Shown piece by piece: positions 12,324 to 25,381 of a stretch of 64,000 nt of DNA. The DNA is from Rotaria macrura (lineage: Eukaryota > Rotifera > Eurotatoria > Philodinida > Philodinidae). A program made the position numbers and the translations under genes. Each line of letters begins with the position of its first letter. The stretch's first letter is position 1. The stretch is taken from NCBI GenBank assembly GCA_900239685.1, contig OENT01000270.1:80703-144702 (forward strand), written 5' to 3'. The notes under the pieces are model-generated. The model ran no database searches. It was not told the DNA's origin and worked only from the letters and a program-made list of their open reading frames with translations.

Positions 12324-15300
12324 ATGTCCAACGGAGAAGATGTTCGACTTAAAGTCGATCATGTCAAGAGTAAGAAAGTCGAAGGAACATTATATATGAT
12401 GAGTGAACGTATGGGTTGGATGCCCAAACACAAAGATGTATTTACATTATCCTATGATTACTGTGATATTAAATGTAAGTAGTGATTGTTGTTGATGATA
12501 GTCCCGAATGGAAAAATCTGTTTGTCATTAGAAAAGAATAGTTTCTTAGCATTTCGATCGATTTTGTTCGTAGATTTAGTTTTTGAGCTTAAATTTTGAA
12601 ACTTATTTCTTTTCTATGCTTACCGTTATATTTTAATTTAATGCATTAAGATTACCGTGTATCACCTGAGGAAAAATTGAAAATACGTTTACAAATTGTT
12701 TGCTACAATGAAATGATGACAACATTTCATTTTTGTCATCCAAATGGACCTGAAGCACAAAAAAAAGATCGTGATGCTGTTTCGAATTTACTTTCAATAC
12801 TATTACCCGAATTCAAAACCATGATGGATCAAGCACTAGAAGTTAAAACTAAGTAAGAAAACTCGCTCATTACACTAGTATTTGATATGCTAGTAGTTTC
12901 AAATAAAGAGAATTATTTATTGTAAATCTACCAGTGACTTTCATTGGAACAATTAATAATCTATTGTTGCTCACCCCATGGAAATATGTACTAGTTTGAA
13001 TTAATGTTTGACTTGTACATTTCAAGTTCTGTTGTTTGTTGTTTCTTTTTTGTATTCGATTTATTAATGCATATCTTATAAATTATGATTAATACGACGA
13101 TGATGACCCTCTTCATAATTCATGAATAATAAATAATGAAGTTAATAGTTGCATGCTTGTTTTGTTGATGTAGCACTCACCATACATGAATTTCATGTCA
13201 ATTCGTCTATTCAAAAATAATCGAATTGATTGTTGATAAGCCAATCTTAGATGTCTTTTCGCTGTTATTTTCTCATATGAGAATGATTACTATTATTATT
13301 TGTAAGATGTTGACAGCACAAGTTTTGATCACTAAAATTGTTCTTCCGAGACTTATGAGATGGTAATTTCATCTATGTAATTTTTCATTATAAACTAAAT
13401 TTGCCATTCAAGTCCAACATTGAGAAAAAGTACCTTTTAGTTACACATCAGAGATGTTGATTCTATATTTTCAATTCAAGGATACCAAGCAGTACAAATG
13501 GAGTTATATCATTATCTTAAAAGTTTTATAAATCCAATATTTTCATATTTTTCTAGGATTCTAAATGAAAACAAAACAGTCTATCAATTGTACAAAGATC
13601 TGGTTATTAGTGGTTTAGTAGTAGCCGATGATTTTTGGAGTAAATATGTTGATGTATGAATTTCGGTTTTGAACGAAAGTTTCATCTTAAAATTGATGTT
13701 TTTGTTTTCTTCATTTAAAATTTTAGTTTGATAAATTAACAGAGAGTACAAAAAAACAAGACACTGGCGTGTCAGGTTCATTTTTGGTATGTCCTTACGT
13801 TTGATTTCTCAAATTTAATTGTTTTCTTTAGACTAATATTCGTCCTGAATCAGGTGATCATGGTGGTTTGGTTTACAAACTTAATACAGATACAATAATG
13901 TCTATTTTTCGTACATATCCAGCTAGTATGTTTATATCTTATAATTAAGATTAAATATTCTAAACGAAACAATGTTCGTTAAGTTAAAGAAAAATATCAA
14001 CAAAATGTTCCTACGGGATTAATGACTGAAGCAGATTTTTGGCGAACATTTTTTCAATCACATTATTTTACTATGGATCGTATGCATTCATCTCATACAC
14101 GTGATCTTTTCACTGATTGTGTACAACGAGATGATGAAAGTAAGACAAAGATATTATTCTTTGAGAGTAAGAAAGAAATTTCATTTGTTCTTTTTATGTA
14201 TCAATAGAAATGAGCAATGAAGCAGAACGAGCTAGTCGAAAAGCCATGGCTGTAATTGCACCAGAAACTAATGAAACAAGTGAAGTATGAATTTTTCACA
14301 TGATAAAACATATAATATATTCGACTATTCATAAATAGATCGGCTATGGTGTCAATGAAAATGCTACAGAAACAACAGGAAAAAATGATTTAAATAAAAA
14401 TCTTATTAAACGTTTTAATTTTCATTCAACAATGATTCTTCAAAATACACTTGGCACTGACGCCAATAACGATACATCAACATCGACGAATCGTGTAGAT
14501 CCGAATGAGGATGATGATAATAATATTGCAAAAAAAGTAGGCTTCTCTATTCGAACACATACATTGTACAAGTAGTAGAATTCAATTTCGATCTAATGAT
14601 TTCTAGTTATCGTAAAAGTTCTTTCTTCATTTAGTTTAAGCCAGATGATGATTTAGAAGATTTACGTACCGAAGAACCAGAAGAAACTCAAACGTTGAAA
14701 TTAGTTAATCCGGAAAGATACCTACGTGCGCCAACAACAGATCGTTCCCAGAAGAATCTTGCACAACAAACACCTACTAATCTCAATAATCTCAAACAAG
14801 AAATGAGTAATTGGCATGTCAATACAGAATTGGTGACTTACGTTGTTGAATTCTATTCGAACATTATTTATTTATTTATTTTTCTAGAGTTTGAATTCAT
14901 GTTTAGCACATAAAGTTGTGAAAGATCTAACACCCGGTGGTGCTCTCATGCACGGAACAACAACACAAACATTATCACGTAAACAAATCATAATTAGTCG
15001 ATTGAATTAGTTCGCAGCTATTTTTATCTATGCTAGAAATCGTTCCACAGAATATTCAAGAAGAAATGCAAACAATATATGTATCGTTAGGTGAACTACT
15101 TCGTCATTTTTGGTCATCATTTCCACCAAGTTCACCTCAAATTGAAGAAAAGGTTCGTTTCATTCAATTATATTGTTTGTAACGATGATTGATTTCATAC
15201 GAATTTATTTTCTATTAGATTCATCGTGTTCATGAAACTATTGAAAGTTTTCGTGCAAAACAAATTAATGGTTTTAAAGAAAAAGTATCAACTGATCTTT

Positions 15301-15453
15301 TAACTGATTTTCATGTAAATATATATTTATTTTGCAATTTTATCTAAATGAAATTATATTTAGTTGGCGGGTCATATGGAAGATCTCATCGATATTGCTA
15401 ATACAAAATATCATCAATGGGTTAAAACGTTGTCATCAACTGGCAGAACTTGA
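12324..15453 (+). CDS. GTF2H1: General transcription factor IIH subunit 1 (p62), 13 exons
   Basis: Core TFIIH subunit p62/Tfb1, acting in RNA polymerase II initiation and nucleotide excision repair. Exons are 12324-12474, 12651-12852, 13557-13653, 13727-13786, 13832-13925, 13984-14139, 14208-14284, 14339-14536, 14635-14832, 14888-14978, 15037-15152, 15219-15314 and 15364-15453. This gives 541 residues against 548 in human. The N-terminal PH-like domain (about 1-118) carries MSERMGWMPKHKD. Two BSD domains follow, with VVADDFW near residue 145 and the conserved MTEADFWRTFFQSHYF. The C-terminal helical region has LTPGGALMHG and GELLRHFWSSFPPSSP. Ten introns are about 45-75 nt; introns 1, 2 and 8 are longer (176, 704 and 98 nt). 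A CAG acceptor sits directly against the ATG. CK2 beta ends only 257 bp upstream. An AATAAA is at 15511. Confidence 0.95.
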
Positions 15454-16368
15454 TTTTAGCGAATAAATTTTGTTTATGATACACATGCATATATATATAT
15501 ATCAGTACTAAATAAAACAGGAATTTAATTCATTAAATGCAATACTTGTATACGAATATTATAGATTAGTCCAAAGGCGAATATGATTTTTGTATAGACT
15601 TAATTCTCGTGGAACAGTTTTACACTTAGTAATATTCCATTCATACTGTCTTATGATGCAACTGGGTAATAGAGCAATGAAAGGGAAATTAGAGTTTATT
15701 GAAATCTTGTTAGTTATCTGGAATTCGTTGAGCAACTATTGTTACATGCGTTTAGTCAGCATTGGTATGAACGAATGATTTTAAAAATAAATTTATCGTC
15801 ATTATAGAGAAAATATTTCTCATTTCGTTATGATTTTCAAGTTTAGTCAATAAAACATTGAACTCAATTGTAACTGATATCTCGAGAACTGTAATTACGT
15901 TGAATTCCAAGATATGATTTTCATTCCGAACTGTTCATCGATACAGTTTTGAGCGTAAACCGGTCATGCAGTCGAAAAATCCAACCTTGAAAAATATCTA
16001 TCGGACTCTTTTCCTTGGAGCTAATAAACGATGACATCAGATAAGTTTAAATACTGACAATAAACAAGTTCTAGTAACAGAATCAAATGAATGAGTCTTT
16101 AAACTCTTAAGTCACTATAAAATTTAGTTTTGCGTAACGTCAACATCAAAGCTATGCAATTGAATATTGATGATAATATCAAAACGAATTTTCAAAAACT
16201 AGAAGCTCTATGGAGACTGCTTACATTACTGATCAATGTATTAGATTTATTTTAAGATTAAAAGAAAAGGAACATGACGACAATGCTTTTATTCTGCTCT
16301 AAGTATTGAACAAGCCAATACAAGTATCTGTGAAGCCATTCTTTAAAACTTCACATCAATAAGTAGTT
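15454..16368. other. Intergenic, no gene seen
   Basis: AT-rich stretch between the converging ends of GTF2H1 and the GPCR gene. It has the GTF2H1 poly(A) signal at 15511 and a short TA run just before it. Only short frames without coding signal are present. Confidence 0.6.
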
Positions 16369-17334
16369 TCATGTCTTTTGTTTAACTGTGAGAGCATTCG
16401 GTATTGTTGTTCCTCCTGCAACTGTAACTTTAAGAGTGTTGAGTCCGATCGGTGTAACACGATGTTTTGTGCAAGGAAGTTTACTCTTGATCATTGTTCG
16501 TAATTCTCGATCGAGAAGTAGAGTTGCTGCTTTTTCAAATGCAACGCCGAACATAATACAAACGAGACCTGTAGAATAGAGAATGTTGTAACCAATGACG
16601 AAATAGGCAAGCGTTGGAAAGCCACTGATAATATATATACCAAATAAGACTAAAATATTCCGAAGAACTTCAAGATCACGTTTTTGTCGTCTAGATGCTT
16701 CCGCTGCTAATGCAAAGCTTCTATTAGCAGTAAGTTTTGTTTGACGAAAAAGATAGACATACAAGATAATAACGATTATTGTTGGAAAAAAATAATACAT
16801 CAAAAATGTGTACGCAACATGAACAAGGAATTTTTTTCGCACCCAACAAAGTGCATTTGGAGCATAAAAAATATCTTTCGTAACAATAGCAGGTAATGGC
16901 AATAGTATAACAGCCATCCATTGAACGATGATAAGAATGAGATGAGTATTTAATGATACTATCCATCGATATTTTATAGAGAGTACAATAAAGAAATAAC
17001 GAGAAACTGCTTGAATCAAATATGAATAAACGACGGCAACAATCGACATATAAGCGAAATAGCCACGCCATCGACATGACACGTCACTACTATCCCAAAT
17101 GATGAATTCCAGAAAAGTGTAGTTGTAACATTGTACTAAACAAAAAAATATTGACGAAATGCATGTATTACTAATCAATAGATAAGTGGCCGTATGTAAA
17201 CGTTTCGTCCATGCGACCACCACAATGATCAGGCTCGATAAAGAGATACCAATCAATGCCAAAGTAATTGAAATCGGAATAACCAAGGAATAATCAGTTG
17301 AATTCGATGATGAGGATGATGAGGATCCATTCAT
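16369..17334 (-). CDS. Orphan rhodopsin-like (class A) G-protein-coupled receptor, single exon
   Basis: Seven-transmembrane receptor of 321 residues with no introns. A Ser/Asn-rich N-terminus (NGS and NST glycosylation sites) is followed by helices at roughly 17-42, 49-72, 92-118, 129-152, 172-196, 223-247 and 250-270. C87 at the start of TM3 and C163 before TM5 are placed for the usual disulphide. The DRY position reads S111-R112-Y113. TM6 lacks the CWxP motif (SGFPTLAYF) and TM7 lacks NPxxY (FGVAFEKAATLLLD), followed by a basic helix-8-like stretch. Intronless, diverged class A receptors occur in large lineage-specific families in rotifers, so the ligand cannot be predicted. The start ATG at 17334 gives a short extracellular N-terminus. 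Confidence 0.85.
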   Translation of the reverse strand: MNGSSSSSSSNSTDYSLVIPISITLALIGISLSSLIIVVVAWTKRLHTATYLLISNTCISSIFFCLVQCYNYTFLEFIIWDSSDVSCRWRGYFAYMSIVAVVYSYLIQAVSRYFFIVLSIKYRWIVSLNTHLILIIVQWMAVILLPLPAIVTKDIFYAPNALCWVRKKFLVHVAYTFLMYYFFPTIIVIILYVYLFRQTKLTANRSFALAAEASRRQKRDLEVLRNILVLFGIYIISGFPTLAYFVIGYNILYSTGLVCIMFGVAFEKAATLLLDRELRTMIKSKLPCTKHRVTPIGLNTLKVTVAGGTTIPNALTVKQKT

Positions 17335-20300
17335 CTCGCTGGAATATACAGAAATAAACGTCTCAATTGTATTTTATATATTTGCAATAAAACTGCTTTG
17401 CTATAAATAGAACTGAACAATAATTTAATGTGTTCTATTCTCGTGCAGAAGCTTTACTATTCACACTGAGCTGTAGTAAGTTTGTTGGCAGATGAACAAA
17501 TTTTCTTACAATTCTAAGCTGGTATCTTTTCATCAGGTATATCTATACTGAATATCTGGAAAGAAGTGAAAATAAAAATCCGGAGTTTGATGAAAGTGTC
17601 ACTTAGTAGTTTGATTGATGAATAGGCTGGTTTCAACTCTGTTTATGACAAGCATGATATTAAAAAAAGTAGTTTTCTTTTATGCTTTCATATGTCAACA
17701 TGAATTAGAATTTCTAACATTTATTGAAAGCAACACTCTTCCACGCGCCCAATTTAAATATTTATATGTACATTCTGTTATAATCTTAACAAATCGAGTG
17801 CTTTCCAATAATAACTGATATCTATATCGATTTTCTGCGAGAGACAAAACTAAATTCAAGCGTTGTGAATTCTTTTGTATCACATACGTCAAGATATTGA
17901 GATCGGCTTGGTTTCGTTCCATAAAGAACAGTTGATATCCAAGAATCAACTATTTCATTTTGCTGTGGCCTATTAACGACTCATTAATCAAATGAGGATA
18001 TGCTATCGAAAATCTTCCAAATTAAAAAGTTTTATTAATCCAGTACACCATAAGATTCAGAATATGTTGTGACAATGTACTCCGTTCATTATTTTTTGAG
18101 TATATTCAGATGCATTCGATCAATGGAAACAACGAATATTCAAAGGCTTTTATCCGAACTATGTTATATTCTTTCCGACTTGACTTTATTACGCGCTGTG
18201 GAATTATTGAAAGCTAATTATGCAGTTTTCTACACTCGAATGAAACTGGAAAGAACTGAATGCAATCATTGATATTATAGAAGTTCAATTTTCTTTCCAC
18301 TAGTTATCAATGGAGAGCATAGGACACTTTCATTGGATAATTCTAACTTCAGCTGAAACATATCTTTACAATTCGAATAAAGAATTGTGACTATGTTTTG
18401 ATGGTTTGAAACATATTCTTAAGCTTGAATAACTATGAGATGTTCAAGAGTCCACAAGAAAGACATCAATGGGCAGCCAGGAAAAATCAGTTTTCTGTAT
18501 CATGACACGCAATAAAATTTCTACTATCCATGTTTTCATTCGATTCTAAACAGTGAGACAAAACATAAAAATTAATTTAATATCATTTTTCTACTAATTT
18601 TCATTCTGTTCAATAGATAAATGATTTTTTTTGTCATTTCCATTTCCTTTTGAATAGGACTTTCAAGACGAAAGTTTCTGTACGCACGCTCGACTACTCA
18701 AATCTAACCAAATTGAACTGACATGGTATTCTCTCACTATCAATTTCATTTTTCTCTATATCAATAGAATAATGCACTTGAATTAGTTCGTCTATTCTAT
18801 TTTTCTTTATGCTACAATGAGAATCTCTACCTGCATGCTTGAATAAATAACGCACATAAGGGGAGCGATCAAAACCTGTTGCATGGCCGCCTAAGATTCA
18901 GAAGCATATTAATTTATCGTCACATAAATATCTGTAGCAAAAAATTATCATGCCCTGAACTTTGCTTGTAAGAATAGATGCACTACTGAGTTAGAGAATA
19001 TCGACAAAACTATTCTTCTACATTATGCTAACACAAATTAATTGGAGACATTAATTTGAAACCTAAACTCATAGGGAGAAATTTAATTTGATTTTCTGTC
19101 CAGATATTTTTTATCTCATTATTGTTCAGTCAGTTCTTGTTTTGTGCCGAAAAACTTAACAAGACACGTATGAAAGAAATTTAAATTTTGATCAGTCTGC
19201 AATGTTGTGAAAAGTGAATATAGAATGAACATCAAGTAATAGAAGAAATAGAAACCTTCAACGAATCTTTTCTTGCCACTGGCTAAAAATTCCTAAGAAC
19301 TACTGAGCGAAACTTTTCGATACATTTATCTTGAAGAATATAAACAACATTTTTTCTTCAGAAAAAGCCATCAAAATTATCACAGTCAGTAGCAAATAAA
19401 TTCTTTGGATGAATGTTTATCATGTTTTGACTGAAATCAAAAAGATACTCAAGGAATTTAGGTTTGCCTCGGCATCCATGAATTGAGAGTGACTCATCGT
19501 AAAGTCTTATGGTTTTGCTACTGATGATCGTTTGAGTGACGCCATTCCCGTTTGAGAGAATGCAAATGAACCACAAGAAACATTAATTGAACTTAAGTAT
19601 AGTTGTCGTGAGATCATCGCACTTAGAGAGAGCCAACACTCCCCAGATTCAATTCCTGAGAATCGTTCCTGTACTTCTTATTATTCGAACTAAGTTAATC
19701 TCAATATTATTTCTTAATTAGACGTGTAGTTACATAAAATGGGTAAAGTATGAACAAATCAAATGTATTTGCTAAATGAACGATGAATTTTAGAGATATT
19801 CAGGAAATTTCCTTTTGATTTTATGTCCAGGAAAAATTTAGATTAGGAACATAATCTTATCATTGTCATAAGATAATATTACCGCGTAATTTTTAAATGT
19901 TTCTTTCATGATTTACTACTTTTTCCTTCTACTAAAATAACTTATTGAATTTGAAATCCTTGAATGATATCTGATTGCGTTGTATTTCTCATCAACAAGA
20001 TTATAGGCTTCATGATGTCATTTCTTCTCCTCAAATGAGACGATAGGACATTTTTGATCAGTTCATTATTATATCAACATCACCTGGATCCGCAGTAGTT
20101 CTGTAGTTTGTTCAGATGCAAACTATTCTATATGATTTCTTGAAACATGAAATAAACTATTTTCTGCTCAATCCTTGTTCAACTTGAAGTTACCACTGAA
20201 AAAACGTTTCGCTTCCTGAGAAATAGGAAATGTCACCGGAATCATGTTGATAGACATCTTCATTATTCTAGTTGATTCGAAATTGAAATGAATAAAATCA

Positions 20301-22046
20301 AGTCCTGTCTTCTATACGTCTTTAACATTAGATTTTTTTTAAATGTTCGTTCCAAAGTACTATGTTACAAAATCTAGTTCTAGATGGTCACAGGTGAAAG
20401 GTAATCTCGATGAATAACTCAAACCAGAAGGATCAGATAATCGAGGAGTGCACAAGAAAAGACCGAACGAGAATTAATTTCAGTTATGTGAAAAGGTCAA
20501 TAAGACATAATTTCATTCGTCGATTACGAAGAGTCGATTAGTACATATTAGCAGTCAAGGACATCGATAATTCTCTTCTTCTTCTTCTTATAATGTACAT
20601 TCCCCACTCTGTCATGTCAACGTCAAAGAGAAATGACAAAACAGTTAAATATATATTTTACTATTTGCAACGAATACAAGCTAAAACAACTATTAGATAT
20701 CGTCAATTATTCGTTTTTTTTGTCAAAGAAGTAACAGGGAGGCTAGTAGTTAAAAACAATGATAAGAGTTTGGCTGTGAGTTAACAAGGGGCCTTTGAAA
20801 AGAGAATGCTTATTTCTTACTATGGGGCAATAGCAAGTTTACTGATGTTGCAGTTACAGATAGAATTCATCCATTTGTTAACTCTCGTTAATGCTTAATT
20901 GGTCGAAGCACAAAATTTCAATTTTTCTAATCAGTGACTAAAAGTATTGTAACGATTTCAGGTGTAGGGGATGTCCATGTCGATGAAGATATATTTTATT
21001 CTAATCCTTCAAATCAAAACAATACGGTAACATATGCAAATAATTAGAACAGAAAAGTAGAGAGAGCATGAAAGAGCAGTAGATACAGTTAAAGTAGGGG
21101 CAATGCATATGATGATTAGAAATGGTAAGAAAGGGGAAAACATAATGCATAAAATACATTCAACTAAGAGTATCACGAGTATATCTTCTTGGCCGTGTGA
21201 CGTAACTAGAATTTTTTTTGCGATACTTTTTTCTTCCCTTCCATTTTCTTCCAGCTGTATAGAGTGATTTGACTGAGTATCGTAGAGCAGACGAGGAAAA
21301 AGATCAGAGACTAAGAGTTGAAAGACACTAGAGAGGATCATACTGAATTAACTGATGAAATGAGCGAAAAATTTAATTCATCTTTTCAAGATGACCTAAT
21401 GTTAAATGAACTAATAAAAAATACATTTGCGACACCTCATATATAGATATTTTCGCTTGGCATATATGAGCTTACTCGACCTCGAAACGAATATAGTCTT
21501 TTTCAACTATTCACAGTCACATTTTCACGTAGATGTTAGGCAAGAATTCACTCGCTTTGTTTTTGAAGAACACCCTTTGATTTATTTATTAGTTTTTGTT
21601 TTCTGCTAGGTTGTAATTGAAATCAAAGATGAATTTTTGTTTATTTTTAAATCGTTTCTTTTCGCTTCGAATATTTCAAAGAAGCTCTCGGAGCTTGTGT
21701 TGTAAAAATCCTGCCTGGTTGATATTCAAAAGATCGAATGAACTTCTTATAAAAATTCTTGCAAAAGATTTTATTAGTGTAAAATCTCTTGTGATAATAC
21801 TTTAATAGAATTTGCACGCGCACGATAGAGACATCTCTTATTGTCTTAGCATTTTTTTTATCATTCTCTTTCCTTACATAAAAGAGGCGTGTACACCTTC
21901 CTCATTGGTGATTTAATTGCTTAGTGTGAACGAGTGTTAACTTTAAATGAAATTAATTTAGTTCACTTTTTTCATGTGTTTCATCCCTAAGTATACTGAG
22001 AATTAAGTTGCATCAGTATTGAACAAAGTCTACGATTTAATTGATA
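17335..22046. other. Long intergenic region, no convincing gene
   Basis: About 4.7 kb of AT-rich sequence. The open frames (for example 18069-18272 on plus, 19358-19576 and 21009-21341 on minus) are short, lack flanking in-phase exons and show no recognised motif. A CTT run lies at 20573-20590. A decayed gene could be hidden here, but the sequence alone does not show one. Confidence 0.5.
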
Positions 22047-23993
22047 ATGAGTACTTTTTTTATTCCTACTATCGTCAATATTGCACGTAGAATTGGAACT
22101 CGTACTATGTCATCAAATACCGGTATACTGCGTACGCCGGACTCTGCATTCGTCAATCTATTAAATTATCCATTTCAACCAAATTATGTTGAGGTATCGA
22201 ATCCTGGTACTATAGGTGATGGAAAAACAAAATTACGTCTACATTATTTAGATGAAGGTAATAAGAATAGTGACGAGACAATTCTACTATTACATGGTGA
22301 ACCGAGTTGGAGTTATCTGTATCGTCATTTCATACCTCCATTACAACAGTATCGAGTGACTGCTTTTGATTTGATTGGCTTCGGTAAATCGGACAAACCA
22401 ATGAATAAAACCGATTACACATACCAAAGGCATGTTAACTGGATACGAGAAGCTATTGATAATTTAAACTTAAATAATATTACATTATTTTGTCAGGTAA
22501 TTCGGAGCAAAAACACTTCACATATATAATCTGAAAAGTTCTTCATGAGGACGCGAACCCGATCTTTTATAACCTACTTCTTGGATTTTGAACTGTAGAC
22601 GACAGTAGTGAGAGAAAATGTAATAGAATTTTTATGACGGCTCCTTTTAGAAGTATTGAAAGTAGTAAAAGAAATCGTCCATTTTTCTTTAAGAATGTCA
22701 TAAATGATTGTTACCATTGAACACTAATACGTTCATCGTAAATACTCTGGTTGTTTAAACTACTATCTACTGATACAGCTGAGGTTCAGTTAGAACATAA
22801 AGGAAACGATCTGGTTTTTAATACACTAAACCAAAATTGAAGAATAATTGTCTCAGTGGAATATTAAAATTTAATCGATGTTTTTCTCAAATTTTAAATC
22901 GAACTCTTACAGTAATTATTCATTGTTATAATATCCTATTTATTCTTTCTGTAGATGATCATACGCCTGTATGTGTATGAATCGTTCTCTATGTCAAATT
23001 TTTTTAAAGTTTTTTTCGTAGAGTAACATTTGAAATAATTTCGCACTAGAAAAACTTTAACTGCATCTTTACTCAGAAAAACGAGAATCAAAACGCAGAA
23101 ACTACTGTTGTCTATTTTTTCACTCTATTTTCCCTCATAATTGTTGGTAAGTATATACTCAGTAACAGCTCAAGGCAGTCAAAATGTTCATCACTCGGAA
23201 TTACTTAGTTAAAACGTCGATTTATTTCCGATTCAAAAGGAGAAGTTGAAGAATTTTCCACTCAGCTAGTAAATGATACCTATAGATAGTGGACTCTAAT
23301 TAATTATTCTAATTGTATGCAATTCATATACTAAGTATGGGACTCGTTACTTGTAGGGCTCTCTGATATGATCTTTGCATTAGACAATTTGATCAAACAT
23401 GTTGTTTTCCATATCTGAAATAGGACTGGGGTAGTTTAATTGGTTTACAATTAGTTGGTACGAATGGTATTAGCAACCGTTTCGCACGAGTTGTCGTTGC
23501 TAATGGTGGACTACCTACGGGCGATGAAAAAATTTCTGATGCTTTCTTGCGATGGCAAAAATTTGCATTGGAACAAACAAATATGAATGTAGGCTCCATC
23601 ATCGAACGTGGTGTCGTAAGAAAAATGAAACAGGAAGAAGTTGCCGCCTATAATGCTCCATTTCCAAATGAAAAATATCAAGCGGGCGCATTAATATTTC
23701 CCGCCTTAGTACCGACAACACCGGATAATCCTTCATCGCAATATAATCGGGATGCATGGGGAAATCTGCAACTATTCGGTAAACCAATGCTAACATTATT
23801 CTCGGATTCAGATCCGATAACAGCTGGTGCAGACAAATTTCTGAAGTTATTAGTACCAGGTGCTAAAAATCAAGCGCATGCAACTATTACTCGTGCTGGC
23901 CATTTTCTGCAAGAAGATAAGCCAGATGAAATTGTTGAACATCTGATAAAATTTATAAAGGCTAATCCTTTGCCATTTCATTCGAAGTTGTAG
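22047..23993 (+). CDS. Haloalkane dehalogenase-like alpha/beta hydrolase (HLD-I, DhlA type), 2 exons
   Basis: Alpha/beta-hydrolase of 339 residues. Haloalkane dehalogenases cleave carbon-halogen bonds hydrolytically through an aspartyl ester. Exons are 22047-22496 and 23424-23993, joined in phase 0. HGEPSWSYLYR (83-93) and DLIGFGKSDKP match the HLD-I subgroup. The nucleophile is D151 in CQDWGS, formed exactly across the intron. The acid is probably D280 in LFSDSDPIT and the base H310 in RAGHFLQED. The first 20 residues are basic and hydrophobic and could be a mitochondrial presequence; M21 is an alternative start. The intron is 927 nt, long for this window. The family is mainly bacterial, so transfer into the rotifer lineage with later intron gain is inferred. 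Halide activity is not proven, since epoxide hydrolases and related esterases share this fold. Confidence 0.85.
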
Positions 23994-25381
23994 ATAGAGA
24001 TGGCTTCGATAATGCGTGAGCCACTATAATTCTATTACGAGGTGGTTGAATCAAATTAGGTTTGTGCCGAAATATTTCATGGCATTTTTCAAATAAATTT
24101 TTCAATTGATTATTGCTAAACATGTAGTGTAGTAACATTGACAAAAGCAAGTTGTCTGAAAGTTTCATGGGCGAAAAGTCTTGACAAGTGTAGATTGGTA
24201 TGAAAGCTTTTAACATAATGATTTTCTACATGGAATTAATGATTACAAATATATTCTTGATATGGGTTGACAATTGAAAATGAATACATGTTTAACGAAA
24301 TATGTCTTCTATTTTGTTCGAATTTTAATTCGCTCCAGATAAATTATTGGACCTATGAAAAATTCTAGGCATGATTGATATTTCACCAAGCGTCTGATTG
24401 TAAAGAACATGAAAAATTGTGAAATAATTTATATTCAGATGCAGACCCAAGATTGTTGAAAACAGTTTCTCATTCAGTTTTATTGCTTCATAATTTTTAC
24501 TACTGACTAGTTTAGAGCGTCCTTGTCAATTTATCTCTATTCTTATATGTATTCATGAGTGCTTTTATTTACTTCAATGAAATTCAAGTTTTGTCTTGTC
24601 CTTGTCTGTTCAAATACGCTGTAAATAGATCGAAAGTTAATTATTATCTTATATTTGAACTTGAAGATCACAACAGAACGTTGAATCCTTCGATCTTTTG
24701 TAAATTAAAAAAATCCATTCTAATTGAGCTAAAACTCTCTCATGTATAAGGCGAAATTTGACTTCAAAAGTCTTCGTCATTGACCTCATATGGCAACGGG
24801 AGAAAAGAGCATAAATTCAAACGCTTTCTAGAACCAATTCGCGACGAGTTCGAAGAATGAATATCAACGAAAATCTATGATAAAAAATAGTGTTGCAAAT
24901 CACTCGATATGTTACTGCCATTTACTGGGCGGCTAAATTCACCCGTTTCTTAGTCAGTGTTTCAGAGATCGTCTTCGTAGAAAAATTAATTCAAAATTAA
25001 GCGGAACACAGTCAATTATCATGGATTATATTAAACAGGATAGAATAAAAAATCTGTTTGCGTAATCAGTAATACTTTCGAGTAAGTGAGTAAATTATGT
25101 TGTTCTTTCAATCTGCTTCATCGGAGCACTTCTTTCTGGATCATTCAGACGCCGACAAGTATTTGTACGTCAACATCATTTTTTTATTGAAAAGATCTTT
25201 TTCTAGATAATAGAATAAAAGATATTTGGTTGTCAGTCTACCTAACGATAATTCAATCGTTTCAAAATTTTCTTGGCTACGAATCAATCAGTCTAGTCTC
25301 TTTGCTATTTTCAATACCCATCATAAGTGGTGCATTTTGGAAGTGAAGAAATTTATTTGTTAATAAGGTGAGTAAACGAAG
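23994..25381. other. Intergenic; one weak minus-strand remnant at its left edge
   Basis: AT-rich sequence between the converging dehalogenase and PhzF genes. A minus-strand open frame (23962-24216) overlaps the dehalogenase 3' end and has a stretch faintly like the N-terminal helix region of PPP-type phosphatases. It lacks the metal-binding GDxHG motif. Nothing else is recognisable. Confidence 0.45.

Noticed and set aside
19358-19576. 72-codon minus-strand frame
   Set aside because: No motif or neighbouring exons; indistinguishable from background.
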